The notes: generated by a model not told the origin, from the letters alone. Numbered from the stretch's first letter, positions 1-9,431 are shown. The stretch is 64,000 nucleotides of DNA from Streptomyces sp. SUK 48 (GCF_009650765.1 NZ_CP045740.1:3820001-3884000), one strand, 5' to 3'. Made by a program: numbers and translations.

Positions 1-43
1 ACTTAACCACCAGAACTATGTGCTGATCATGAAGGAGCCACCG

Positions 44-535
44 GTGGAGTTCGACGTCACGATCGAGATCCCGAAGGGTTCGCGGAACAAGTACGAGGTG
101 GACCACGAGACCGGTCGGATCCGTCTGGACCGTCGCCTCTTCACCTCGACCGCCTACCCGACCGACTACGGATTCGTCGAGAACACCCTCGGCGAGGACG
201 GCGACCCGCTGGACGCGCTGGTCATCCTCGACGAGCCGACCTTCCCGGGTTGCCTGATCAAGTGCCGCGCGATCGGCATGTTCCGGATGACGGACGAGGC
301 GGGCGGCGACGACAAGCTGCTGTGCGTGCCGGCCACCGACCCCCGGGTGGAGCACCTGCGCGACATCCACCACGTGTCGGAGTTCGACCGCCTGGAGATC
401 CAGCACTTCTTCGAGGTCTACAAGGACCTGGAGCCCGGCAAGTCCGTCGAGGGCGCCAACTGGGTGGGCCGCACGGAGGCCGAGCAGGAGATCGAGCGGT
501 CCTACAAGCGCTTCGAGGAGCAGGGCGGTCACTGA
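44..535 (+). CDS. ppa: Inorganic pyrophosphatase (family I)
   Basis: Hydrolyses cytosolic pyrophosphate to two phosphates, which pulls biosynthetic reactions forward. The 163-residue product has the usual bacterial family I length. The Mg-PPi binding signature D-x-D-P-x-D is at residues 52-57, just after [10 protein letters not shown]. An upstream in-frame GTG at 20 exists, but GAAGGAG at 31-37 sits at proper distance only from the GTG at 44, and the protein then starts [12 protein letters not shown] as in homologues. A strong hairpin follows the stop. It is a monocistronic housekeeping gene; the family assignment is secure. Confidence 0.96.
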   Translation: MEFDVTIEIPKGSRNKYEVDHETGRIRLDRRLFTSTAYPTDYGFVENTLGEDGDPLDALVILDEPTFPGCLIKCRAIGMFRMTDEAGGDDKLLCVPATDPRVEHLRDIHHVSEFDRLEIQHFFEVYKDLEPGKSVEGANWVGRTEAEQEIERSYKRFEEQGGH

Positions 536-550
536 CCCCCCGGTTCGCAC

Positions 551-581
551 AACGGGCCGCACGCTTCGTGTGCGGCCCGTT
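551..581 (+). terminator. Hairpin terminator after ppa
   Basis: Twelve-base perfect arms (551-562 and 570-581, AACGGGCCGCAC and its complement) around a 7-nt loop, 15 bases after the ppa stop. The arms end in TT but there is no long U-run, as is usual in Streptomyces. Confidence 0.8.
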
Positions 582-649
582 TGCATGCCCGCGTGGGGTG
601 CATGCGCATACTGAGGCCAGCGGAAGGTGTCGTTCAGGGACGGTGCGAG

Positions 650-2305
650 GTGACGGAGGCGGACGACCGCAAGCCCCGGTCGGACGAGGCGCGGTACGAC
701 CCGGAGATCACATCGGAGTTCGCCATCCCCAAGGGACTCGACGTCCCGAGGACGGGGGGCGAGCCGGAGACGACCTCCGAGTTCCAGGTGCCGCAGGGGC
801 TGCTCACGCCGCAGCCGCCGGCCGGTGAGCCGGAGGGGTCGGCGTTCAGCACGCCCAGAACGTACGGCCCCCAGGGCGGGTTGACGGCGTTCACCCCGGC
901 CACCGGGGTGCCCCTGGTCAGCCTGGTCAAGGACGCGCCCTGGCAGGACCGGATGCGCACCATGCTGCGCATGTCGGTGGCGGACCGGCCCGCGCCGGAG
1001 CCGGTGCAGCACGAGGAGGAGAGCGGCCCGGCCGTCCCGCGCGTGCTGGACCTGACCCTGCGTATCGGCGAGCTGCTGCTGGCGGGCGGCGAGGGCGCGG
1101 AGGACGTGGAGGCCGCGATGTTCGCGGTGTGCCGGTCCTACGGCCTGGACCGCTGCGAGCCCAACGTCACCTTCACCCTGCTGTCGATCTCGCACCAGCC
1201 GTCCCTGGTCGAGGACCCGGTGACGGCCTCGCGGACGGTACGGCGCCGGGGCACCGACTACACCCGGCTGGCGGCCGTCTTCCGGCTGGTGGACGACCTG
1301 ACCGACCCCGAGACCCATGTCTCCCTGGAGGAGGCGTACCGGCGCCTCGCGGAGATACGCCGTAACCGGCACCCCTACCCCGGCTGGGCGCTCACCCTGG
1401 CCAGCGGGCTGCTGGCGGGCGCCGCCTCGATGCTCGTCGGCGGTGATCTGATCGTCTTCTTCGCGGCGGCGGTCGGCGCGATGCTCGGCGACCGGCTCGC
1501 CTGGCTGTGCGCGGGGCGCGGGCTGCCGGAGTTCTACCAGTTCACGGTGGCCGCGATGCCGCCCGCGGCGATCGGGGTGGCGTTCTCGCTGGCCCATGTG
1601 GACGTGAAGGCGTCCGCGGTGATCACCGGTGGACTGTTCGCGCTGCTGCCCGGACGGGCGCTGGTGGCGGGCGTCCAGGACGGCCTGACGGGCTTCTACA
1701 TCACCGCCTCGGCCCGTCTCCTGGAGGTTCTGTACTTCTTCGTGGGCATCGTCGCCGGTGTCCTGCTCGTCCTGTACTTCGGCGTGAAGGTGGGCGGCAA
1801 GCTCAACCCGGAGGCGGCGCTGCACATCTCCGAGCGCCCCCTGATCCAGATCGTGGCCTCCATGCTGCTGTCGCTGACCTTCGCGGTGCTGCTCCAGCAG
1901 GAACGGTCCACCGTGCTCTGGGTGACGCTCAACGGGGGCGTCGCCTGGAGCGTGTACGGCGCGATGCACTATGTCGCCGACATCTCGCCGGTGGCCTCCA
2001 CGGCCGTCGCCGCGGGCCTCGTCGGGCTGTTCGGGCAGCTGCTGTCCCGCTACCGCTTCGCCTCCGCGCTGCCGTACACCACGGCCGCGATCGGGCCCCT
2101 GCTGCCCGGTTCCGCCACGTACTTCGGGCTGCTGAACATGGCCCAGAACAACGTGGACAAGGGGCTGGTGTCACTGGCCAACGCGGCGTCGCTGGCCATG
2201 GCGATCGCGATCGGGGTCAACCTGGGTTCGGAGATCTTCCGGCTGTTCCTGCGGGTCGGCTCCCCCGGGAAGCGCCGGGCGGCGAAGCGGACCAGGGGAT
2301 TCTGA
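650..2305 (+). CDS. Threonine/serine exporter (ThrE) family membrane protein
   Basis: A 551-residue protein of the ThrE family, which exports threonine and serine by proton antiport in Corynebacterium. It has a hydrophilic N-terminal part of about 125 residues, the soluble ThrE domain beginning near LDLTLRIGELLLAGGEGAEDVE, and about ten membrane segments in the C-terminal half. The N-terminal tail carries a duplicated motif (TSEFAIPKGL, then TSEFQVPQGL). The chosen GTG at 650 follows GCGAGG and gives VTEADDRK; an open frame extends to 581 without a convincing ribosome site. Substrate is inferred from family only. Confidence 0.85.
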   Translation: MTEADDRKPRSDEARYDPEITSEFAIPKGLDVPRTGGEPETTSEFQVPQGLLTPQPPAGEPEGSAFSTPRTYGPQGGLTAFTPATGVPLVSLVKDAPWQDRMRTMLRMSVADRPAPEPVQHEEESGPAVPRVLDLTLRIGELLLAGGEGAEDVEAAMFAVCRSYGLDRCEPNVTFTLLSISHQPSLVEDPVTASRTVRRRGTDYTRLAAVFRLVDDLTDPETHVSLEEAYRRLAEIRRNRHPYPGWALTLASGLLAGAASMLVGGDLIVFFAAAVGAMLGDRLAWLCAGRGLPEFYQFTVAAMPPAAIGVAFSLAHVDVKASAVITGGLFALLPGRALVAGVQDGLTGFYITASARLLEVLYFFVGIVAGVLLVLYFGVKVGGKLNPEAALHISERPLIQIVASMLLSLTFAVLLQQERSTVLWVTLNGGVAWSVYGAMHYVADISPVASTAVAAGLVGLFGQLLSRYRFASALPYTTAAIGPLLPGSATYFGLLNMAQNNVDKGLVSLANAASLAMAIAIGVNLGSEIFRLFLRVGSPGKRRAAKRTRGF

Positions 2306-2310
2306 GCGGC

Positions 2311-3366
2311 TTACTGCTCGCGGTAGTCGTACGGGTACGGGTGCTGGTTCTGGCCTCGGTCGTCCTGGCTCTGGCCCTGCTGCTGCGGGTACTGCCGGGG
2401 GTCGTAGTACGGCTGCTGGGGCTGGTGCTGGTTCCAGTCCTGCTGCGGGTTCCAGTCCTGCTGCTGGGGCTGCTGGTACCGGGGCTGCTGAGGCTGCTGA
2501 TACGGGGGCTGCTGGTACTGAGGCTGGGGCGGGTTGCCGTAGCCCTGGGGGCCGCCGTACTGCCGGCCGCCGTAGCCCTGGTCGTGCCCCTGGTCGCCGT
2601 ACGGCTGCTGGCCGCCGTACTGCTGCTGCCCGTGGCGCTCGTCCGGCTCGATGCGGCGCAGCCGGGTCGTGGCGTCGTCCATGACCGGCGGCTGCGGGAA
2701 GCGCGGCGCCTCGGCGGCGGGGCGGGGCTGCTCCCCGGCGGCCTTCTTGCTCTTGCCGCGGGCCCGGAGGTACTCGATCGCGATCGGGACCACCGAGACG
2801 AGGACGATCAGGATCAGGATCGCCTCGATGTTGTCCTTGACGAAGCCGATGTTGCCGAGCCAGGAGCCCAGCAGGGTGACGCCCGCGCCCCACAGGGCGC
2901 CACCGATGATGTTGAAGGTCAGGAAGGAGCGGTAGCGCATGCCGCTCACGCCCGCGATGATCGGCGTGAAGGTGCGCACCACCGGCACGAAGCGGGCCAG
3001 GATCAGCGACTTGGGGCCGTACTTCTCGAAGAACTCGTGCGCCTTGACCACGTTCTCCTGTTTGAACAGGCGCGAGTCCGGCCGGTTGAACAGGGACGGG
3101 CCGACCTTCTTCCCGAACATGTAGCCCGCCTGGTCGCCCAGGATCGCGGCGACGCAGATCAGGGCGATCGCGCCCCACAGCGGGAAGTCCAGCTGGTGCG
3201 AGGTGATCAGCAGACCGCAGGTGAACAGCAGCGAGTCGCCGGGCAGGAAGAAGCCGATGAGCAGGCCGGACTCGGCGAAGACTATGAGCAGCAGACCCCA
3301 GACGCTGTACGTGTCGAGCAGATAGTTGGGATCGAGCCAGCTCGGGCCTAGGGCGAGTGTCATCAC
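2311..3366 (-). CDS. DedA family membrane protein with Q/P/Y-rich C-terminal tail
   Basis: The first ~230 residues are a DedA/SNARE-associated (VTT-like) membrane domain, with FFLPGDSLLFTCGLL near residue 40 and ARFVPVVRTFTPIIAGVSGM near residue 125. DedA proteins act as lipid scramblases or flippases needed for envelope homeostasis, including undecaprenyl phosphate recycling in some members. The last ~115 residues are an unusual cytoplasmic tail of degenerate QQPQYQQP/WNPQQ repeats, encoded by imprecise DNA repeats at about 2340-2640. It is convergent with the ThrE-like gene, with only 5 bases between stops. Family is clear; the substrate is unknown. Confidence 0.88.
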   Translation of the reverse strand: MMTLALGPSWLDPNYLLDTYSVWGLLLIVFAESGLLIGFFLPGDSLLFTCGLLITSHQLDFPLWGAIALICVAAILGDQAGYMFGKKVGPSLFNRPDSRLFKQENVVKAHEFFEKYGPKSLILARFVPVVRTFTPIIAGVSGMRYRSFLTFNIIGGALWGAGVTLLGSWLGNIGFVKDNIEAILILIVLVSVVPIAIEYLRARGKSKKAAGEQPRPAAEAPRFPQPPVMDDATTRLRRIEPDERHGQQQYGGQQPYGDQGHDQGYGGRQYGGPQGYGNPPQPQYQQPPYQQPQQPRYQQPQQQDWNPQQDWNQHQPQQPYYDPRQYPQQQGQSQDDRGQNQHPYPYDYREQ

Positions 3367-3499
3367 GGGTCCGGGCTCCTGAAGGGGGGAGAAGGGGCGG
3401 CTACGGTGACCGGGTAGGGCCGCACAAAGCTATCAACGTGACGTGACCGTCCCGGGTTCCCCCGAGGGCCCCGGGACGACGGCGGGAAAGCGGTGATCC

Positions 3500-3865
3500 A
3501 TGGGACTCGACGACTTCGGCGGCGGTCAGGGACCCCAGCCGGACGTACTGGTCGTGACGACGAACGACGTGCCGGGCCACCGGGTGGAGCAGGTGATCGG
3601 CGAGGTCTTCGGGCTCACCGTGCGCTCCCGGCATCTGGGCAGCCAGATCGGCGCCGGGCTGAAGTCGATGATCGGCGGCGAGCTGAAGGGGCTCACCAAG
3701 ACACTGGTGGAGACCCGCAACCAGGCCATGGAGCGCCTGGTGGAGCAGGCACGCGCGCGGGGCGCCAACGCGGTGCTCGCCTTCCGCTTCGATGTGACGG
3801 AGGCGGCGGACGTGGGGACCGAGGTGTGCGCGTACGGCACGGCGGTGGTCCTGGCCCGGGAGTGA
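3500..3865 (+). CDS. YbjQ (UPF0145) family protein
   Basis: A 121-residue soluble protein. VLVVTTNDVPGHRVEQVIGE opens the YbjQ domain and ANAVLAFRFD closes it. YbjQ proteins form decameric rings and are often labelled heavy-metal-binding, but no biochemical function is established. Starts at ATG 3500. It is divergent from the DedA gene with a short intergenic region. No metal-binding cysteines are visible, so a metal role is not supported here. Confidence 0.85.
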   Translation: MGLDDFGGGQGPQPDVLVVTTNDVPGHRVEQVIGEVFGLTVRSRHLGSQIGAGLKSMIGGELKGLTKTLVETRNQAMERLVEQARARGANAVLAFRFDVTEAADVGTEVCAYGTAVVLARE

Positions 3866-3902
3866 CCCGGGCCAGGACCGTGCTCGGGAGCGCGCCGGCC
3901 GC

Positions 3903-4664
3903 TCAGGAGGTCTGCCGGTCGGCGTTCGCCAGGATGGCCTCGTGCAGATGTGCGGCGAACCCGGGGTGCTGCGCGTCGTAGAACGCGGTGAAGCGCTCGT
4001 CGGCGACATACATCTCGGCGAGACAGCGGTGCATCGGGTACGGGCAGTCGTAGAACCACCTGCCGATGTGCTGCCGGTGCTCCTCGGCCAGGGCCCTGGC
4101 CGCCTCCCCCGTCGCGGGCTCGCCGGCGGCCACCAGGCGGGCGTAGCGCTTCTGCCAGTCGTCCGCCTCGGCCTGGAGCCGCTTCCAGTCCTCCTTGCCG
4201 TAGGCGGCGGCGCGGCGCTGGGACTCGGCCCACTGCGCCGTGCCGCCCCAGCGGGCCTCCGCCTCCTCGGCGTACTGCTCGGGGTCGTTGTCCCCGAACA
4301 CCTCGAACCGTTCCTCGGGTGTCAGATCGATGCCCATCCTGCGTGCCTCCATGGCGTGTTCCACGGCCTCGGCCATGCGGCGCAGCTTCTCGATCCGGGC
4401 GGTCAGCAGGGCGTGCTGCCGGCGCAGGTGTGCGCGCGGGTCCGCGTCCGGGTCGTCGAGCAGCACCGCGACCTCGTCGAGCGGAAAGCCGAGCTCCCGG
4501 TAGAACAGGATCCGCTGGAGCCGGTCGAGGTCGGCGTCGGTGTAGCGGCGGTGACCCGCATGGGTGCGTCCGCCGGGCGCCAGGAGGCCGATCTCGTCGT
4601 AGTGGTGCAGGGTGCGCACCGTGACACCGGCGAACCCCGCGACCTGTCCCACGGAGTAGCTCAA
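3903..4664 (-). CDS. tipA: TipA: MerR-family thiopeptide-sensing autoregulator
   Basis: Product is 253 residues, the same length as S. lividans TipAL. The N-terminal MerR winged helix begins SYSVGQVAGFAG, a coiled coil follows at about 75-108, and a TipAS drug-binding domain runs from residue 110. Cys214, in the context HRCLAEMYV, matches the cysteine that bonds covalently to thiostrepton. Met110 begins MGIDLTPEERFEVFG, the counterpart of the TipAS internal start, and GGAGG lies 8 bases before its ATG (4337), so a separate short form is likely. The TTG at 4664 was chosen because GGAAGG lies correctly upstream and homologues begin here. A MerR-type promoter lies just upstream. Confidence 0.95.
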   Translation of the reverse strand: MSYSVGQVAGFAGVTVRTLHHYDEIGLLAPGGRTHAGHRRYTDADLDRLQRILFYRELGFPLDEVAVLLDDPDADPRAHLRRQHALLTARIEKLRRMAEAVEHAMEARRMGIDLTPEERFEVFGDNDPEQYAEEAEARWGGTAQWAESQRRAAAYGKEDWKRLQAEADDWQKRYARLVAAGEPATGEAARALAEEHRQHIGRWFYDCPYPMHRCLAEMYVADERFTAFYDAQHPGFAAHLHEAILANADRQTS

Positions 4665-4703
4665 CTGTCCGCTTCCTTCCGTTCGTTGTGCGGTACGACG
4701 GTC

Positions 4704-4734
4704 AGCCTGCGGCCTCACGCCACGTGAGGTGCAA
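4704..4734 (-). promoter_or_regulatory. tipA promoter with MerR-type operator
   Basis: On the minus strand, -35 TTGCAC (4734-4729) and -10 CAGGCT (4709-4704) are separated by 19 bases, the overlong spacer typical of MerR-controlled promoters. The spacer holds the dyad CCTCACG-n-CGTGAGG (4713-4729). This closely resembles the thiostrepton-inducible tipA promoter as I remember it and supports autoregulation by the adjacent gene. Confidence 0.85.
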
Positions 4735-4842
4735 GCCCGCGGCGTCCCTGATGCCGGGGCACGGGGGTCAGGGTAGGCGTCCGGGTCGTTCCGGATGTCG
4801 GGTCGGTGCGGCCTTGCATAAGGTGGCGGCGAGGAGGCAGCC

Positions 4843-6249
4843 ATGGCCCTGCACAAAGGTCCGCAGAAGCATCAGGAGCGGGTGTTGTCCGTCAACCCGT
4901 TCTTCGGGGAGGCGAACCCGGTCGGCGGTATGACCGAGGCCCCGCCCACCCACCGGCTTCCGGACGCCCCGATGCCGCCCGCGACGGCGTACCAGCTGGT
5001 CCACGACGAGCTGATGCTGGACGGCAACTCCCGGCTGAACCTGGCCACGTTCGTCAGCACCTGGATGGAGCCCCAGGCCGGGGTGCTGATGGCGGAGTGC
5101 CAGGACAAGAACATGATCGACAAGGACGAGTACCCGCGCACCGCCGAGCTGGAGCGGCGCTGCGTGGCGATGCTCGCGGATCTGTGGAACGCACCGGATC
5201 CGGCGGCCGCGGTGGGCTGTTCGACCACGGGCTCCAGCGAGGCGTGCATGCTGGCCGGGATGGCCCTGAAGCGGCGCTGGACGCAGCGCAACGCCGACCG
5301 GTACCCGGGCGCGCGGCCCAACCTGGTGATGGGGATCAACGTCCAGGTGTGCTGGGAGAAGTTCTGCAACTTCTGGGAGGTGGAGGCGCGGCTGGTCCCC
5401 ATGGACGGCGACCGCTACCACCTGGACCCGCAGGCGGCGGCCGAGCTGTGCGACGAGAACACCATCGGCGTCATCGGCATCCTCGGCTCGACCTTCGACG
5501 GGTCCTACGAGCCGATCGCCGACCTGTGCGCGGCCCTGGACGCCCTCCAGGAGCGCACCGGGCTGGACATCCCGGTGCATGTGGACGGGGCGTCCGGCGC
5601 GATGGTGGCGCCCTTCCTGGACGAGGACCTGGTGTGGGACTTCCGGCTGCCGAGGGTGGCCTCCATCAACACCTCGGGGCACAAGTACGGACTGGTGTAC
5701 CCGGGCGTCGGCTGGGCCCTGTGGCGGGACGGGGAGGCGCTGCCCGAGGAGCTGGTCTTCCGGGTGAACTACCTGGGCGGCGACATGCCGACCTTCGCCC
5801 TCAACTTCTCCCGCCCCGGCGCGCAGGTCGTCGCGCAGTACTACAACTTCCTGCGGCTGGGTCGCGAGGGCTACCGCGCGGTCCAGCAGTCCACCCGTGA
5901 CGTGGCCCGCTCCCTCGCCGACCGCATCGAGGGCCTCGGCGACTTCCGGCTGCTGACCCGGGGCGACGAGCTCCCGGTGTTCGCGGTGACCACGGCCGAC
6001 CATGTCACGGCGTACGACGTGTTCGACGTCTCCCGCCGGATGCGCGAGAGCGGCTGGCTGGTCCCCGCGTACACCTTCCCGGCCAACCGGGAGGACCTCT
6101 CGGTCCTGCGCATCGTCTGCCGCAACGGCTTCTCGCACGACCTGGCCGACCTCTTCCTGGACGACCTGACCCGCCTCCTGCCGGAGCTGCGCCGCCAGCC
6201 GCATCCGCTGACCCGGGACAAGGAGGCGGCGACCAGCTTCCACCATTAG
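4843..6249 (+). CDS. gad: Glutamate decarboxylase (PLP-dependent)
   Basis: Decarboxylates glutamate to GABA, consuming a proton. The 468 residues match bacterial GadA/GadB length. The PLP lysine is Lys281 in NTSGHKYGLVYPG, Asp248 in HVDGASG should contact the PLP ring nitrogen, and SSEACMLAG lines the phosphate site. Starts at ATG 4843 behind GAGGAGGCAGCC. It is divergent from tipA. No glutamate/GABA antiporter gene is adjacent, so it may serve GABA metabolism rather than a classical acid-resistance system. Confidence 0.94.
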   Translation: MALHKGPQKHQERVLSVNPFFGEANPVGGMTEAPPTHRLPDAPMPPATAYQLVHDELMLDGNSRLNLATFVSTWMEPQAGVLMAECQDKNMIDKDEYPRTAELERRCVAMLADLWNAPDPAAAVGCSTTGSSEACMLAGMALKRRWTQRNADRYPGARPNLVMGINVQVCWEKFCNFWEVEARLVPMDGDRYHLDPQAAAELCDENTIGVIGILGSTFDGSYEPIADLCAALDALQERTGLDIPVHVDGASGAMVAPFLDEDLVWDFRLPRVASINTSGHKYGLVYPGVGWALWRDGEALPEELVFRVNYLGGDMPTFALNFSRPGAQVVAQYYNFLRLGREGYRAVQQSTRDVARSLADRIEGLGDFRLLTRGDELPVFAVTTADHVTAYDVFDVSRRMRESGWLVPAYTFPANREDLSVLRIVCRNGFSHDLADLFLDDLTRLLPELRRQPHPLTRDKEAATSFHH

Positions 6250-6364
6250 GACACCGTCACCGGGAGGTCCGGTGGTCGCCACCGGCCCGGCGGCCGGTGG
6301 CGGCTCGGCGCCCGGTGGCGGCTGAGTGGTCGGCGGCCGGTCGGTGGCCGGCGGCGGGTTCCGG

Positions 6365-6907
6365 TCAGCCCCGCGCCCGCTCCAGGGCCACCAGTTCGAA
6401 CGCGGTCTTCCCGTCCAGGGACTCGCGGATGATGTCCGCGTGACCGGCGTGGCGGGCGGTCTCGCGGATCAGGTGGAGGCAGAGCCAGCGCAGCGAGACC
6501 CGGCCCTCCGGCGGGAACCAGGGGTGCGGCGGGAGCGCGAAGGTGTCGTCCAGGCTCGGGGCGGAGCGGATGAACTTCTCCGTATCGGCGGCGATCCGCT
6601 CCCAGTGGGCGAGCTGCGCGGCGACCGTCTCCTCGCCGACCAGCTCGAAGCTCTCGTGCCAGTCGGACTCGTCCCGGCGCACCGGCGGCGCCTCCTGCCC
6701 GGCCAGGACGAGCCACATCTGCTCGACCTCGGCCACATGCTTGAGCAGCCCGCCCAGCGACAGCTCGCTCGCGCTCGGGCGGCTGCGGGCCTGTTCCTCG
6801 GTCAGCCCGAGCACCGACCGGCGGATACCGCCGCGCTGCTCCTCGAGGAACGCCAGCAGCGCTCCCCGCTCGTCGCCCCGTGCCTCCGCGGACACATGCG
6901 TGACCAT
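6365..6907 (-). CDS. DinB-fold protein (DUF664 type)
   Basis: A 180-residue four-helix-bundle protein of the DinB/YfiT superfamily, many members of which are metal-dependent thiol transferases. LGGLLKHVAEVEQMW carries the first metal-type His and LRWLCLHLIRETARHAGHAD carries the others. The ATG at 6907 follows GAGGAGAGG; an extension to 6955 lacks a ribosome site. Substrate unknown. Just upstream of gad's 3' end and convergent with it. Confidence 0.8.
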   Translation of the reverse strand: MVTHVSAEARGDERGALLAFLEEQRGGIRRSVLGLTEEQARSRPSASELSLGGLLKHVAEVEQMWLVLAGQEAPPVRRDESDWHESFELVGEETVAAQLAHWERIAADTEKFIRSAPSLDDTFALPPHPWFPPEGRVSLRWLCLHLIRETARHAGHADIIRESLDGKTAFELVALERARG

Positions 6908-7034
6908 GACCGGCCGCCTCTCCTCGGTTGTTCGCCGTGGCGTTCGCCCCGACACCGGAAAAGCTACGGGCCCTCTAGGTCAGATCCTGTCCTAGAAGGC
7001 CCGCGGCGAGGAGGCCGGGACGATCCGGTGGCGA

Positions 7035-8495
7035 TCAGAACGGGAAGGCGCTGCGGCCGTGCTGGACGGAGATCCACTTGACCGTGGTGAACGCCTCCAG
7101 CGTCGTCTCGCCGTTGAGCCGGCCGACACCGGAGTGCTTCTCGCCGCCGAAGGGCACGATCGGCTCGTCGTGCACGGTGCCGTCGTTCACATGGAACATG
7201 CCGGTGTCGATCCGCTTGGCGAAGGAGACGCCGCGCTCGATGTTCCCGGTGTGGACGGCGCCGCTGAGGCCGTAGGGCGTGTCGTTGACGATCCGCACCG
7301 CTTCCTCCTCGCCGTCGAAGGGCACCAGGAAGACGACCGGTCCGAACACCTCCTGCTGGAGCAGCGGGGAGCCGGCGGGGACACCGGTGAGCACCGAGGG
7401 CTCGACCAGGTTGTTGGCCGTACCGCCGTGCAGCAGGGCCGTCGCGCCCTCCGCGAGCGCCTGCTCGACCACGCCCGACACGGCGTTCGCCTGCGCGGAG
7501 TTGATCACCGGGCCGATGACGGTCTCCGGGTCACGCGGGTCGCCCACCTTCAGGGTGCGCACCTTGGCGACGAACTTCTCGGTGAACTCGTCGGCGACCG
7601 AGCGGTCCACGAGGACCCGGTTGGCGGCCATGCAGACCTGCCCCTGGTGCACGAACCGGCTGAAGACCGCGGCGTCCACCGCGTAGTCGAGGTCCGCGTC
7701 GTCCAGCACCACCAGCGCGCTGTTGCCGCCCAGTTCGAGCACCGAGCGCTTGAAGTTCGCGGCGCACACGGTGGCGACGTGCCGGCCCACCTGGTCGGAG
7801 CCGGTGAAGGAGATGACCTTGGGGACGGGGTGCTCGATGAAGGCGTCGCCGATCTCGGCGATGTCGGTGACGACGACGTTCAGCAGCCCGCCGGGCAGCC
7901 CGGCCTCCTCGAAGAGCCTGGCGATCAGGGTGCCGCCCGCGATCGGGGTGTTCTGGTGCGGCTTGAGCACCACGCCGTTGCCGAGCGCGAGCGCCGGGGC
8001 CACGGACTTCAGCGACAGCAGGAAGGGGAAGTTGAAGGGGCTGATCACGCCCACGACGCCCACCGGCACGCGGTAGACACGGTTCTCCTTGCCCTCACCG
8101 GGGGACGGCAGGATCCTGCCCTCGGGGCGCAGCGCCAGGTGGACGGCCTCGCGCAGGAACTCCTTGGCGAGATGCAGCTCGAAGCCGGCCTTCACCCGGG
8201 TGCCGCCGAGCTCCGCGATGATCAGGTCGGCTATGTCCTGCTCGCGGTCCTCGATCAGCCGGAGCACCCGCTCGAACACCGTGCGCCGCGCGTACGGGTT
8301 GGTGTCCGCCCATGCCTTCTGGGCACGCTCGGCGGCCCGGTACGCCTGGTCGATCTCGTCGACGGTGGCCACGGTGATCGAGGCCAGCTTCTCGTCGTCG
8401 TAGGGGTTGAAGTCGATGACGTCCCAGGAACCGCTGCCCGGTCGCCATTCGCCGTCGATGTACTGCTGGGCCAGGTCGCTGAAGTAGGACGACAT
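7035..8495 (-). CDS. Aldehyde dehydrogenase (NAD(P)-dependent)
   Basis: A 486-residue ALDH superfamily enzyme oxidising an aldehyde to its carboxylate. The catalytic Glu is in LELGGNSALVVLDDAD and the nucleophilic Cys in HQGQVCMAANR. Adenine-dinucleotide contacts lie in ISPFNFPFLLSLKSVAPALA and FTGSDQVGRHV. The sequence resembles benzaldehyde/vanillin dehydrogenases more than betaine-aldehyde enzymes, but substrate cannot be fixed. The ATG at 8495 has GAGGG just upstream; a TTG at 8507 would overlap that site. Confidence 0.9.
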   Translation of the reverse strand: MSSYFSDLAQQYIDGEWRPGSGSWDVIDFNPYDDEKLASITVATVDEIDQAYRAAERAQKAWADTNPYARRTVFERVLRLIEDREQDIADLIIAELGGTRVKAGFELHLAKEFLREAVHLALRPEGRILPSPGEGKENRVYRVPVGVVGVISPFNFPFLLSLKSVAPALALGNGVVLKPHQNTPIAGGTLIARLFEEAGLPGGLLNVVVTDIAEIGDAFIEHPVPKVISFTGSDQVGRHVATVCAANFKRSVLELGGNSALVVLDDADLDYAVDAAVFSRFVHQGQVCMAANRVLVDRSVADEFTEKFVAKVRTLKVGDPRDPETVIGPVINSAQANAVSGVVEQALAEGATALLHGGTANNLVEPSVLTGVPAGSPLLQQEVFGPVVFLVPFDGEEEAVRIVNDTPYGLSGAVHTGNIERGVSFAKRIDTGMFHVNDGTVHDEPIVPFGGEKHSGVGRLNGETTLEAFTTVKWISVQHGRSAFPF

Positions 8496-8570
8496 GTGAT
8501 CCCTCAATCACTAGCGGAGCCGTATCCCGGCCACGGTCTGAGTCTGATCACACGTCATCCTACTTGCGGG

Positions 8571-9431
8571 TCAGGAGAGTTGGAGGAGTCCTCTCAGAAG
8601 ATCCCGGCTCTCGTCGGGACCCGGGCTGTCCTGCTGCAACTCCTTCAGAGCCTGCTCGTACTGGGCGACGTCCTCGCGCTTGTCGAGGTACAGCGCACTG
8701 GTCAGCTGCTCCAGGTAGACCACGTCGGAGAGGTCGGACTCGGGGAAGCTGAGGATGGTGAAGGCGCCGCTCTCGCCGGAGTGCCCGCCGAAGCTGAACG
8801 GCATGACCTGGAGCCGTACGTTGGGCCGCTCGGAGACGTCGATGAGGTGCTGGAGCTGGCCGCGCATCACCTCGCGGTCGCCGTAGGGGCGGCGCAGGGC
8901 GGCCTCGTCCAGGACGACATGGAACTCGGGCGCGTTCTCGGAGAGCAGGTACTTCTGGCGCTCCAGGCGCAGCGCGACCCGGCGTTCGACGTCGTCGGCG
9001 CTCGCGCCCTTCATGCCGCGCCGGACCACCGCGCGGGCGTACTCCTCGGTCTGGAGCAGACCGTGCACGAACTGCACCTCGTAGGCGCGGAGCAGGGTGG
9101 CGGCGCCCTCCAGGCCCACGTAGGTGGGGAACCAGTTGGGCAGGACGTCGCTGTAACTGTGCCACCAGCCGGCGACGTTGGCCTCGCGGGCGAGGGACAG
9201 CAGCGACTGGCGCTCCGCCTCGTCCGTGATGCCGTACAGCGTCAGCAGGTCCTCGACGTCTCTCGTCTTGAAGCTCACCCGGCCCAGCTCCATCCGGCTG
9301 ATCTTCGACTCGGACGCTCGGATGGAATATCCCGCCGCCTCGCGCGTGATCCCCCGCGCCTCACGCAGTCGCCTGAGTTGCGAGCCGAGCAGCATCCGCC
9401 GCACCACCGATCCGGGCTCTCCCGCGCTCAC
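8571..9431 (-). CDS. XRE-family regulator with DUF5753 (WhiJ-like)
   Basis: A 286-residue protein with an N-terminal helix-turn-helix (LRRLREARGITREAAGYSIR, about residues 20-40) and the DUF5753 domain (from about residue 100), the architecture of the large Streptomyces WhiJ/Scr1-like family. These are usually encoded with a DUF397 protein and an RsbW-like ATPase. Both lie next door here, so the three probably form one developmental or antibiotic regulatory module. GTG 9431 is preferred because GGGGAGG precedes it at 9 bases. Confidence 0.88.
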   Translation of the reverse strand: MSAGEPGSVVRRMLLGSQLRRLREARGITREAAGYSIRASESKISRMELGRVSFKTRDVEDLLTLYGITDEAERQSLLSLAREANVAGWWHSYSDVLPNWFPTYVGLEGAATLLRAYEVQFVHGLLQTEEYARAVVRRGMKGASADDVERRVALRLERQKYLLSENAPEFHVVLDEAALRRPYGDREVMRGQLQHLIDVSERPNVRLQVMPFSFGGHSGESGAFTILSFPESDLSDVVYLEQLTSALYLDKREDVAQYEQALKELQQDSPGPDESRDLLRGLLQLS

